A stretch of DNA of 37,656 bases from MGBC114844 sp910585855 (GTDB taxonomy: Bacteria; Bacillota; Clostridia; Lachnospirales; Lachnospiraceae), in the NCBI GenBank assembly GCA_965646165.1, contig CBFFYP010000045.1, positions 1-37,656 of the forward strand, read 5' to 3'. Below, piece after piece: positions 15,717-23,603 of the stretch (the first letter of the stretch is position 1; every line of letters starts with the position of its first letter). The notes under the pieces are model-generated. The model was not told the origin of the DNA. It did no database searches and saw only the letters and a program-made list of their open reading frames with translations. A program made the position numbers and the translations under genes.

Positions 15717-17150
15717 TTAAATACGTTTCAGAAAATCTCCTATTTTTCGAATTGGACGTGTCACCCTCCAGCTTGTCGATTCGGTTAAAATATCTACTGT
15801 CTGCGCATACTCTCCTATCTGAACATGGGATTCCTGCAACTGCTGCCGGGTACGGTTTGTATCTGCTTTCATCTCATAAAGCTGACGCTTAATCTGCTCG
15901 TTTTCCTGTTTTATCTGTTCGTTTTCCTGCTTTACCTGCGCCACTTCTCTGTCACAGGATGCCGAAAGTTCTCTTACCAGACGTTCTTTTTCCTCTGTTA
16001 TCTGCTTTCGATACTCCAACATTTCTCTCTGCACCGATTCAAAATAAGCAGCAATCGCTTTTACTTTTAATTTATCAATCGTAACAAAACGAAACTCTAC
16101 AGCAATATGCCCAAACTCTTCTTCCTCTTCTGTTACAAAAATAATATTAGGATCGTCTTCTGTAAAAATATATTTATCTCGATCCTGATAAAAAGCATTG
16201 GTATATCGAAGTTTTAATTCTTTTTTTTCTTCTTTCTTTTGATAAATTTTCTTTAACTCCAACATACATGCCCCATTTAATGGATCTACCCGAATCGCTC
16301 TTACTCCCCTTGGAATATCAAATTCTAGCTTTTGTATTTCATCATGTACCGCAATCTGTATAGTCTTATGATTTTCTTCCGAAAATCCCTCTCCATAGTC
16401 AAAAAATATCTGAAAATAATAGGGATATGTGCCCGCATGAAGATAATTTTCAGTTTCTGTTACAAATTCAAATCCTTTTTTAGCTTCATATATATATTGA
16501 TAGACTTCTCCTAACGGACGGGATTTCCAATAGCTTTCATCAATTCCGACAACAGAAGCATTGGTCACCGGAATCTCTGTTGTTCCTGCGGGTGCATAGG
16601 TTGCAAAACGCTTCGATACAATTAAACCACATCGTTCTATCGCATGATCCAAACTGTTCTTTGTAAAAAAATGGATATGGGTATTATCCAATAAACCTGT
16701 ACTGGTATACTCAAATTCATTGTTTAACAGACTGATTGCTACTGAATTATGCGCCAGATTCGGTACAGAAAGTAAAATCGAACCATCCTGCTTTAATAGA
16801 CTTTTTGCTTTTTTTAAAAGTTTTTCCGGATCATGGAGATGTTCTAATACATCTGCAAATGTAATATAGTCAAAGCGGAGATTTTCATATCTTGCATACC
16901 AAGAATAGTTTTCCGCATCATCTATCACAATATCCTCTCCATATTTTGCCGCTTCTTTTCCTGCCTCCTCATCAATCTCTACCAGATATACTCTGCAGCC
17001 CAATTCCTCTTTTAAATAACGTGTCATCCGACCATTTGCCGGACCAAATTCCAGTACAGCAGAACCTCTTTTTATCTGCCCTATGATTAAAGAAAGGGAA
17101 TTGGTATTATTTAAATCTAAATCAAAGTCATATTTGGACTCGATACTCAT
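15717..17150 (-). CDS. SAM methyltransferase with long C-terminal coiled coil (WbdD-like design), 477 aa
   Basis: Residues 1-200 are a class I SAM methyltransferase: VLEFGPANGRMTRYL (motif I), VEIDE (motif II), DYITFADVLEHLHDP and LLSVPNLAHNS. A beta-rich middle domain (about 215-370) follows, then a coiled coil (about 375-455) containing the repeat QENEQIKQENEQIK, and an amphipathic tail SWRVTRPIRKIGDFLKRI suited to membrane contact. It overlaps wzt by an ATGA junction and precedes wzm by 24 bp. In E. coli O9a, WbdD is a capping methyltransferase/kinase whose coiled coil sets chain length and whose cap is read by the Wzt C-terminal domain; the same layout here suggests a chain-terminating role, though I see no kinase domain. 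Confidence 0.85.
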   Translation of the reverse strand: MSIESKYDFDLDLNNTNSLSLIIGQIKRGSAVLEFGPANGRMTRYLKEELGCRVYLVEIDEEAGKEAAKYGEDIVIDDAENYSWYARYENLRFDYITFADVLEHLHDPEKLLKKAKSLLKQDGSILLSVPNLAHNSVAISLLNNEFEYTSTGLLDNTHIHFFTKNSLDHAIERCGLIVSKRFATYAPAGTTEIPVTNASVVGIDESYWKSRPLGEVYQYIYEAKKGFEFVTETENYLHAGTYPYYFQIFFDYGEGFSEENHKTIQIAVHDEIQKLEFDIPRGVRAIRVDPLNGACMLELKKIYQKKEEKKELKLRYTNAFYQDRDKYIFTEDDPNIIFVTEEEEEFGHIAVEFRFVTIDKLKVKAIAAYFESVQREMLEYRKQITEEKERLVRELSASCDREVAQVKQENEQIKQENEQIKRQLYEMKADTNRTRQQLQESHVQIGEYAQTVDILTESTSWRVTRPIRKIGDFLKRI

Positions 17151-18457
17151 AAGGAACCTCCTTCACTCCAATGATGCTGCAATACTACAACACCTTCTGC
17201 AATATAATTCATTTCCACAAAAAACTTTTTAATCTGATTTTTGGCATCAAACGGAATGGTTGCTGTCTGGTCAAATAAAATCGAATCAAAATAATAATTG
17301 CCTCCTGTCAGATTAAATTTCTCATAGATCAATTCCATTCGATTTTTTCCTTTTTTCCATGGAATCGTCTGATTATCTAAAAGTGTATTTAACCCGCATA
17401 TATAAAGCTGATCCACACTGCGGATCGCTACGCCTAATACTGGATGCACTACATTCTCATCATATACCGTATAAGTAATTTCCAAACGAATATTTTCTCC
17501 ATGCCTGATTTTGGAGGTTTCTTTTCCATCCTGATTCCAAATCCGAAGGGAATTTAATTCAGCAACTGCATACGAAGGTGTCAAAACTTCTGTCTTTAAA
17601 ATCAGCGGTGCTTCTTTTTGTTCCTCTATTTCTTCTTGTATACTGTTTTCTGCTTCTTCACCGTCACAATCTTCTTTTGGATCATCCAACTTTGTCCGAT
17701 CCAGATACTCTGGCAGCGGCAGTCCGCTTTTTAAAAAATCCTCATATTTATCCGTCACTGGATCGACCGCATCATCCATCACTAAAATACCTTCATTGAT
17801 CCAAACCGCCCGTTTGCAGAACCGCTTAATCATATTAATATCATGACTTACAAAAATGACTGTTTTTCCGTTATTCATAAACTCAATAAATTTATCCATA
17901 CACTTCATCTGAAACCGGGTATCTCCAACCGCCAGTGCCTCGTCCACAATTAAAATCTGCGGATCGACATTAATGGCAACCGCAAAAGCAAGGCGCATAA
18001 ACATTCCGCTTGAATAAGTCTTTACCGGCTGATAGATATGCTCTCCAATATCAGCAAACGCTACAATCTCATCTATCTTTTTTTCCATTTCCTCTCTGGC
18101 AATCCCCATAATTGTTCCATTTAGATAAATATTTTGAATCCCGGTAAAATCCTGATTAAAGCCAGCTCCTAATTCCAAAAGCGCAGAAATCTTTCCGTCT
18201 ACCTCTACAACCCCGGAGGTCTGTGTCAGTACTCCTGTTAAGATTTTCAGCAGAGTGGACTTTCCGCTTCCATTCTTTCCCACAATTCCAATCGTATCTC
18301 CCTGTTCGATATGAAAAGAAATATCATGCAATGCATAAAAATCCTTTGAATACTTTTGATGCCGAAAAGAAAACGTTTCCTTAAACCGATCCTGTGGTCT
18401 TTCATATAATCGATATACCTTTGTAATATGCTCTAGCCGAACTACCGTCTTACCCAT
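17147..18457 (-). CDS. wzt: Polysaccharide ABC exporter, ATPase with C-terminal substrate domain
   Basis: The ATPase domain shows Walker A GKNGSGKST (residues 60-68), signature YSSGMFMRLAFA (148-159), Walker B ILIVDEALAVGD and the H-loop VSHD. This is the TagH/Wzt group, which powers export of lipid-linked polysaccharide through Wzm. Residues about 240-280 form an acidic linker (EEAENSIQEEIEEQKE), and about 285-430 form a beta-sandwich like the Wzt-C domain, which in E. coli O8/O9a recognises the finished chain end. A clear AGGAG precedes the ATG. It follows rfbC after 24 bp and overlaps the methyltransferase gene by 4 bp. The presence of Wzt-C argues for cap-dependent export. Confidence 0.94.
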   Translation of the reverse strand: MGKTVVRLEHITKVYRLYERPQDRFKETFSFRHQKYSKDFYALHDISFHIEQGDTIGIVGKNGSGKSTLLKILTGVLTQTSGVVEVDGKISALLELGAGFNQDFTGIQNIYLNGTIMGIAREEMEKKIDEIVAFADIGEHIYQPVKTYSSGMFMRLAFAVAINVDPQILIVDEALAVGDTRFQMKCMDKFIEFMNNGKTVIFVSHDINMIKRFCKRAVWINEGILVMDDAVDPVTDKYEDFLKSGLPLPEYLDRTKLDDPKEDCDGEEAENSIQEEIEEQKEAPLILKTEVLTPSYAVAELNSLRIWNQDGKETSKIRHGENIRLEITYTVYDENVVHPVLGVAIRSVDQLYICGLNTLLDNQTIPWKKGKNRMELIYEKFNLTGGNYYFDSILFDQTATIPFDAKNQIKKFFVEMNYIAEGVVVLQHHWSEGGSL

Positions 18458-18481
18458 AAGTTTTCTCCTAGATTTTCTGCT

Positions 18482-19051
18482 CTATCTGTTTTGGAGTTCT
18501 GAAATTTTTCCCCACTTCTGATCTTTTTCTGAAATAATTAACTCCATTCCTTCTAAAATCGGCCACTCCACCCCAATTTCTGGATCATTCCAAGCCAATC
18601 CGCCTTCATCATTCGGATGATAAAAATCGGTACACTTATAAGTAAATTCTGCCAAATCTGAAAGTACCAAAAATCCATGAGCAAAATTTTTCGGAATAAA
18701 AAACTGCTTTTTATTCTCTGCAGAAAGCACTACACCAAACCATTTTCCATACGTCTTAGAACCCGGTCTTAAATCTACAGCTACATCAAATACTTCTCCA
18801 CTAATAACTCGAACCAGTTTATCCTGCGGAAACTGAATCTGAAAATGCAGCCCACGAAGCACTCCCTTTTTCGAGCAGGACTGATTATCCTGTACAAACT
18901 CTGCATCAATCCCTGCCGCCTGATAGTCCTTTTTATGATACGTTTCCATAAAATAGCCACGTGCATCCCCAAATACGGCAGGCTCAATAATTTTAAGCCC
19001 CTCTATTACTATCCCATCTTTTATACATTCCGTTACTGTAATCTTTCCCAT
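18482..19051 (-). CDS. rfbC: dTDP-4-dehydrorhamnose 3,5-epimerase
   Basis: A cupin-fold epimerase of 189 aa, third enzyme of dTDP-L-rhamnose synthesis. Conserved motifs are DARGYFMETYHKKDY, FVQDNQSCSKKGVLRGLHFQ with the catalytic His, RVISGEVFDVAVDLR, and FIPKNFAHGFLVLSD. Length is normal. The ATG has AGAGGTAG upstream. It lies 46 bp after rfbA and 24 bp before wzt, linking rhamnose synthesis directly with the exporter in one unit. The symbol rmlC is also used. Confidence 0.96.
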   Translation of the reverse strand: MGKITVTECIKDGIVIEGLKIIEPAVFGDARGYFMETYHKKDYQAAGIDAEFVQDNQSCSKKGVLRGLHFQIQFPQDKLVRVISGEVFDVAVDLRPGSKTYGKWFGVVLSAENKKQFFIPKNFAHGFLVLSDLAEFTYKCTDFYHPNDEGGLAWNDPEIGVEWPILEGMELIISEKDQKWGKISELQNR

Positions 19052-19097
19052 TTTTTTCTACCTCTATTATCTTTTTTATCAAATATATTTTTTAATT

Positions 19098-19976
19098 TTA
19101 AAGCCCCTTTGCAATCTCAATCAAATACTCCCCATAAGCAGTCTTCATCAAAGGTGCTGCCAATTCCAATAGCTGCTCCTGATTAATAAATCCTCTCTTA
19201 TAAGCAATCTCCTCAATACAGGAAATATAAAGCCCCTGCCTCTTTTGAAAAGCTGCTACAAAATCAGCCGCATCCAAAAGTGCATCATGATTTCCGGTAT
19301 CCAGCCATGCAAATCCACGCCCCATTGTTTCTACATGAAGCGTTCCTCTTTTCAAATACTCATTATTCACACTGGTAATCTCAATTTCTCCCCGTTTGGA
19401 AGGCTGAACATTCTGTGCAATCTCTACTACATCATTATCATAAAAATAAAGACCCGGCACAGCATAATTAGACTTTGGATCACTCGGTTTTTCTTCAATT
19501 GAAATTGCATTTCCATCTTCATCAAACTCTACCACACCATACTCTCTGGGATCTCGTACATAATAGCCAAATATCGTTGCTCCTACCTGACTTTCTGTAC
19601 GATTTACTACTTTCCGAAGCAGTGCAGAAAAACTCTGTCCATAAAAAATATTATCCCCCAGCACCAGAGCCACCGGATCATTCCCAATAAAATTCGCTCC
19701 AATAATAAAAGCATCTGCTAACCCTCTTGGCTCTTTTTGTATTGCATAGTGAAATCTCATTCCAAGCTGAGAACCATCCCCAAGCAAATCACAAAAAACC
19801 GGAAGATCTCTTGGCGTTGAAATAATTAAAATCTCCCGAATCCCCGCCAACATCAATGTAGAAAGCGGATAATAAATCATCGGCTTATCATAAACCGGCA
19901 TAATCTGTTTTGAAATTGCCCGGGTCAACGGATATAACCGTGTTCCAGAACCTCCTGCTAAAATAATTCCCTTCAT
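19098..19976 (-). CDS. rfbA: Glucose-1-phosphate thymidylyltransferase
   Basis: The first enzyme of dTDP-L-rhamnose synthesis, making dTDP-glucose. The nucleotidyltransferase start MKGIILAGGSGTRLYPLT leads to SKQIMPVYDKPMIYYPLSTLM, LVLGDNIFYG (metal Asp), EKPSDPKSNYAV and RGFAWLDTGNHDALL, all typical of RmlA. The frame is open to 20009, but the ATG at 19976 has GGAGGAAAGA immediately upstream and gives the family's normal start and length (292 aa). A hairpin lies in the 106-bp gap after rfbB; rfbC follows after 46 bp. Confidence 0.97.
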   Translation of the reverse strand: MKGIILAGGSGTRLYPLTRAISKQIMPVYDKPMIYYPLSTLMLAGIREILIISTPRDLPVFCDLLGDGSQLGMRFHYAIQKEPRGLADAFIIGANFIGNDPVALVLGDNIFYGQSFSALLRKVVNRTESQVGATIFGYYVRDPREYGVVEFDEDGNAISIEEKPSDPKSNYAVPGLYFYDNDVVEIAQNVQPSKRGEIEITSVNNEYLKRGTLHVETMGRGFAWLDTGNHDALLDAADFVAAFQKRQGLYISCIEEIAYKRGFINQEQLLELAAPLMKTAYGEYLIEIAKGL

Positions 19977-20013
19977 TCTTTCCTCCATTCTGCCTTCCTT
20001 AAAAAGCACAACT

Positions 20014-20054
20014 ATCTCCTAATATAAATCTTTTCAAAATCTATATCAGGAGAT
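20014..20054 (-). other. Imperfect hairpin between rfbB and rfbA
   Basis: ATCTCCT/AGGAGAT and ATATA/TATAT pair across a single A/C mismatch, enclosing a 16-base loop. No clean T-run follows, so it is not a standard terminator; it could be a processing or stability stem inside the rfbB-rfbA transcript. Confidence 0.45.
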
Positions 20055-20082
20055 GATTTTCCTTCTCTATCCTATTTTATTT

Positions 20083-21165
20083 TTATCGATCCTTATACAT
20101 ATCCTCATAGTATTTTTGATAATCACCGCTTGTCACATTCCTCATCCAATCTTCATTTTCAAAAAACCAAGCAATGGTTTTACGGATACCCTCCTCAAAC
20201 ATGGTTTCTGGATACCAGCCAATCTCTTTTTTTATCTTATCTGGTGCAATCGCATATCTTCTGTCATGCCCCTTTCGATCCTCCACATAAGTGATCAAGT
20301 CATAACTAACATTTGCCCGTCTAGGATCTCCTTCCGGCAGCATTTCCAACAGAGTATCCAAAATAATATGAATCAGCTCAATATTCTGCTTCTCATTATG
20401 CCCGCCAATATTATACCGCTCAAACAACCTGCCCTTCTCCTGCACCAAATCGATTGCCTTAGCATGATCATCTACATAAAGCCAGTCACGCACATACTTG
20501 CCATCTCCATATACCGGCAGTTTCTTTCCTTGAAGTGCATTATTAATAACCAGAGGAATCAGCTTCTCTGGGAACTGATAAGGTCCATAATTATTACTGC
20601 AATTTGTAATATTAGCCGGAAACCGATACGTATCAATATAAGACTTTACCAGCATATCAGAAGAAGCCTTACTTGCCGAATAAGGACTGTGCGGATCAAT
20701 CGGCGTAGTTTCATAAAAATACCCATCTCCCTCTGGCAAAGCTCCATATACTTCATCCGTGGAAACATGCAAAAACTTTTTATCTTCCTGAAACGTTCCG
20801 TCTTCCAACTCCCATGCTTCTTTTGCCGCATTTAACATCACAAGTGTTCCCAGCACATTCGTTCGCACAAACACTTCCGGATCTTTAATACTTCTGTCTA
20901 CATGACTTTCTGCCGCAAAATGAACCACACGATCAATCGAATTTTCCGAAAAAATCTGCCGAATCGCTTTGGCATCACAAATATTTGCCTTTATAAACGT
21001 ATAATTTGATCTGTCCTCAATCCCTTTTAAATTTTCTAAATTACCTGCATAGGTCAGACAGTCCACATTAATAATCCGAATCGAATCCCCATATTTTCGA
21101 AACATATAGTGAATATAATTCGAACCAATAAATCCCGCACCACCTGTCACCAAATAAGTTCTCAT
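20083..21165 (-). CDS. rfbB: dTDP-glucose 4,6-dehydratase
   Basis: The second enzyme of dTDP-L-rhamnose synthesis, an NAD-dependent extended short-chain dehydrogenase. It shows GGAGFIGSNY (residues 8-17), HFAAESHVDRS, VSTDEVYG with the catalytic DE pair, YSASKASSD (YxxxK), and RDWLYVDDH, all typical of RmlB. The ATG at 21165 (second in-frame ATG) has GGAGG 8 bases upstream and gives a normal 360-residue protein. It starts the large polysaccharide unit; a consensus-like promoter lies 80 bp upstream. Unusually, rfbD is not adjacent but sits 1.2 kb upstream across repeats. Confidence 0.97.
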   Translation of the reverse strand: MRTYLVTGGAGFIGSNYIHYMFRKYGDSIRIINVDCLTYAGNLENLKGIEDRSNYTFIKANICDAKAIRQIFSENSIDRVVHFAAESHVDRSIKDPEVFVRTNVLGTLVMLNAAKEAWELEDGTFQEDKKFLHVSTDEVYGALPEGDGYFYETTPIDPHSPYSASKASSDMLVKSYIDTYRFPANITNCSNNYGPYQFPEKLIPLVINNALQGKKLPVYGDGKYVRDWLYVDDHAKAIDLVQEKGRLFERYNIGGHNEKQNIELIHIILDTLLEMLPEGDPRRANVSYDLITYVEDRKGHDRRYAIAPDKIKKEIGWYPETMFEEGIRKTIAWFFENEDWMRNVTSGDYQKYYEDMYKDR

Positions 21166-21245
21166 TCCAACTACCTCCATTTAACATCTATCATAATCGG
21201 TTTTTACATACCTCTATCTCTGCTTTTGCACAAATAATCTGTTGT

Positions 21246-21274
21246 ATTATAGCAGATTTTGTCTGTTAATTCAA
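21246..21274 (-). promoter_or_regulatory. SigA promoter of rfbB and the polysaccharide unit
   Basis: TTGAAT (21274-21269), a 17-base spacer and TATAAT (21251-21246) preceded by TGC (extended -10) lie about 80 bp before the rfbB ATG and just downstream of copy B3. This is likely the main promoter for rfbB through the following genes. Confidence 0.75.
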
Positions 21275-21329
21275 TACATTCTTTCAAGAATCTTCCATAA
21301 GTCCCCTGAAACTTGATTCAAAGGGGGAC

Positions 21330-21654
21330 GCCGGATTGTGGAAGGGTAGGCAGCCTGCTGTTCCGGTCTCCAAAAAGTAAGAAGTTCTAAGACTTCTGCA
21401 TTTTCGTGCATCCAACCAGACAGACCGGGGCGCAATTCGCCCTCACAACAACCAAAACACAACTGACATCCCCAAAATTACACCAACCACAAGGTATCCT
21501 CTTCCCTATCATACGGGCTAAACACGCCCCTTTTTTTGCACACACTGCATAAAAGCAGCATGTGCAAAAAATCTTAGGTTCTAAAGCAGAAGTCTAAGAA
21601 CTTCTAACTTTTTTCCGAAGTCACTGCAGGCTGCCTACCCTTCCACAATCCGGC
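21330..21654 (+). repeat. Family B palindromic element, copy B3
   Basis: The outer arms are 29 bp and perfectly complementary: GCCGGATTGTGGAAGGGTAG and onward, against ...CTACCCTTCCACAATCCGGC. The sequence differs from B2, B5 and B6 but stays paired. The core (GGGGCG...CGCCC, GGGC...GCCCC, T7GCACA/TGTGCA6) is conserved. It is antisense to the genes, immediately upstream of the rfbB promoter. Confidence 0.92.
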
Positions 21655-21710
21655 TGTTTCTTGGCTTCAGAAGGAATAAAAATTACTGCTACCTGCTTGT
21701 TTTCTCCACC

Positions 21711-22022
21711 ATCAGCCAATTCACAGCGAAATACAGTTTCCTCACTTTCTCTACCGCCAGTCAATTCACAGCAAGATACACCTTACTCTTTTTTTCTACT
21801 GCTAGTCAATTCACAGCGAGATACGGTTTGCCCCTTTTCTCTACTGCCAGCCAATTTACAGTGAGATGCGGTTTACCCCTTTTCTCTACTGCCAGCCAAT
21901 TTACAGTGAAATACACCTTACTCTTTTTTTCTACTGCCAGTCAATTCACAGTGAGATGCGGTTTGCCCTTTTTCTCTACTGCCAGCCAATTCACAGCGAG
22001 ATGCGGTTTGCTCCTTTTCTCT
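21711..22022. repeat. 45-bp tandem array, seven units, joined to copy B4
   Basis: The marker AATTCACAG/AATTTACAG recurs at 21718, 21763, 21808, 21853, 21898, 21943 and 21988, exactly 45 bp apart. Units 2 and 5 share a variant (TACACCTTACTC), so the array also has a three-unit period. The last unit's AGATGCGGTTTGCTCC is itself the left arm of copy B4. With B3 and B4 it fills the 1.2-kb gap between rfbD and rfbB. Confidence 0.92.
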
Positions 22023-22320
22023 GTCTGCGACTTCGGAGAATGGTTAGAAAGTCTTAGGCTTCTGCAGAACAGCCTAGAATTTTTTGCATACGCTGCTTCC
22101 ATGCAGTGTGTGCAAAAAAAGGGGCGTGTTTAGCCCGTATGCGTACAGAAAAGAGTATACTTTGTGGCTGCTAAAACCCTTCCTTACACCAACAACATTT
22201 CGTCTGCAATACGGGCGAATTGCGCCCCGGTTCGTCCGGCTGGATGCACATAGATAAGAAGCCTTAGACTTTCTTACCATTCGGAGCGGAGCAATCAGAG
22301 AAAAGGAGCAAACCGCATCT
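21999..22320 (-). repeat. Family B palindromic element, copy B4
   Basis: The 24-bp outer arms AGATGCGGTTTGCTCC... and ...GGAGCAAACCGCATCT are perfectly complementary. The core carries the usual motifs, but one inner helix is longer here (GCCCGTAT with ATACGGGC, 8 bp instead of 4). It is in the same sense as the genes and starts about 40 bp after the rfbD stop codon. Confidence 0.88.
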
Positions 22321-22362
22321 TGCGTCCGCCCGAGTCAGAATCCGACAGCCTTTCTTTTACTA

Positions 22363-23202
22363 TCACTGGTTTAAATACTCTGCCAATGCCTCCTGCCAAT
22401 CCGCTGCCTGATAACCAGTTGTCAATTTCAGCATATAATTTTCCAAAACAGAATATGCTGGTCGTTTTACTGGATTTCCATACTCCTCAGTAGTCACTCT
22501 TATTACTTTTGTTGACTTTTTAGTCAGCCGGAAAACTTCCTCTGCAAAATCCGCCCAGCTTGCCATCCCCTCACAAGTTCCATGAAATAACCCATAATTC
22601 TCTGTCCAAATCAACTGATCAATTATCTTTGCCAGCTCCTTTGCACTAGTAGGGCTGCCTACCTGATCTTTTACCACTCGAACCGTATCATTCGTTTCAG
22701 AAAGCCGCAGCATAGTTCTTACAAAATTTTTTCCATCTCCATATAACCAAGCAGTTCGGATAATAAAATAATGTTCTGCAAATTGTTCTACAAATTTCTC
22801 CCCTGCCAGCTTTGTCTTTCCATACATTCCCAATGGGTTTGGTATATCAAATTCCAGATAAGGCGTTGTAGCATCACCGGAAAATACAAAATCCGTAGAA
22901 ATATGAATCAGCTTCGCTCCAGTTTCTGATGCTGCAATACTTAGATTTCTAGGTCCAATCGCATTAATTCGATAGGCACTGTCACACTCTGTTTCACAAG
23001 CATCCACCCCAGTATGTGCTGCACAATTAATAATCGCATATGGCTTTACCTGCCGAACCAGCTCTAGTGTTTTATCCACATCGGTAATATCCAAGTCCGC
23101 TACATCCGTATTTATCATTGTAATTTCACGATTTCCGCCATACAATTTATTCATTTCTCTTCCCAGCTGCCCATTACATCCAGTCACTAATATTTTTTTC
23201 AT
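22363..23202 (-). CDS. rfbD: dTDP-4-dehydrorhamnose reductase
   Basis: The last enzyme of dTDP-L-rhamnose synthesis, a Rossmann-fold reductase: MKKILVTGCNGQLGREM, NCAAHTGVDACE, ISTDFVFSG, and YGKTKLAGE with the YxxxK pair. Length (279 aa) is normal. The ATG has AAAGGTG upstream, and a TATAAT -10-like box lies about 28 bp before it. It is transcribed in the same direction as rfbBAC but separated from them by copy B4, the 45-bp array and copy B3, so it probably belongs to a different transcript. Confidence 0.96.
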   Translation of the reverse strand: MKKILVTGCNGQLGREMNKLYGGNREITMINTDVADLDITDVDKTLELVRQVKPYAIINCAAHTGVDACETECDSAYRINAIGPRNLSIAASETGAKLIHISTDFVFSGDATTPYLEFDIPNPLGMYGKTKLAGEKFVEQFAEHYFIIRTAWLYGDGKNFVRTMLRLSETNDTVRVVKDQVGSPTSAKELAKIIDQLIWTENYGLFHGTCEGMASWADFAEEVFRLTKKSTKVIRVTTEEYGNPVKRPAYSVLENYMLKLTTGYQAADWQEALAEYLNQ

Positions 23203-23229
23203 TTCACCTTTCCTATTCCTTTCTATACA

Positions 23230-23235
23230 ATTATA
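23230..23235 (-). promoter_or_regulatory. Possible -10 box upstream of rfbD
   Basis: TATAAT on the minus strand, 28 bp before the rfbD ATG. No good -35 box is at the proper distance. The rest of 23236-23410 is AT-rich with no gene or strong structure that I can see. Confidence 0.35.
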
Positions 23236-23410
23236 TTTTTACCATATAAAAACAACTTCATCAAACAAATCCCAAAATTTTTCTTCCAATAACTTCCATG
23301 TTATCAAATTAATTAATATTGTAATACTATACACTAATTTACAACTTTTGAAATTTCCATATAGAAGAAAAAATCACATTTATATTCTTATTTTCAGGTA
23401 GAGATACACA

Positions 23411-23551
23411 GCCGAAAACCGAATGGTGTTCTATGCAGGGTCATCATTTCCCGTCGGCACTTAGACGCTGTATTTTAGCGTCTTATGTGTCCGCTACGAG
23501 GAAATGCTAAGCGCAAGCGGGCCCGAAATAGAATTCCATTCGGCTTTCGGC
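23411..23551 (+). repeat. Family A palindromic element, copy A5
   Basis: The arms GCCGAAAACCGAATGG and CCATTCGGCTTTCGGC pair with one mismatch, then TTCTAT/ATAGAA past the 2x2 loop. Both stems differ from A1 and A2 at both strands. The core is the standard one with GC-GCAA-GC. It lies 52 bp after the stop codon of the response regulator. Confidence 0.9.
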
Positions 23552-23603
23552 GTCCTCCCCTAGTTTAAAATTATAACCCCATATTCCATAACTTTGATCG
23601 GAA

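Noticed and set aside
20053..20835. 260-residue plus-strand ORF
   Set aside because: It is entirely antisense to the well-supported rfbB.
21271..21462. 63-residue minus-strand ORF
   Set aside because: It lies in copy B3 and the rfbB promoter region; the similarity to the B2 ORF follows from the repeat, not from coding constraint.
21711..22022. CRISPR array
   Set aside because: The units are contiguous 45-bp copies with no unique spacers and no cas genes nearby.
21828..22133. 101-residue plus-strand ORF with 15-residue repeats
   Set aside because: Its periodicity is the 45-bp tandem array (45 is a multiple of three, so the frame stays open); it continues into B4 and has no support as a gene.
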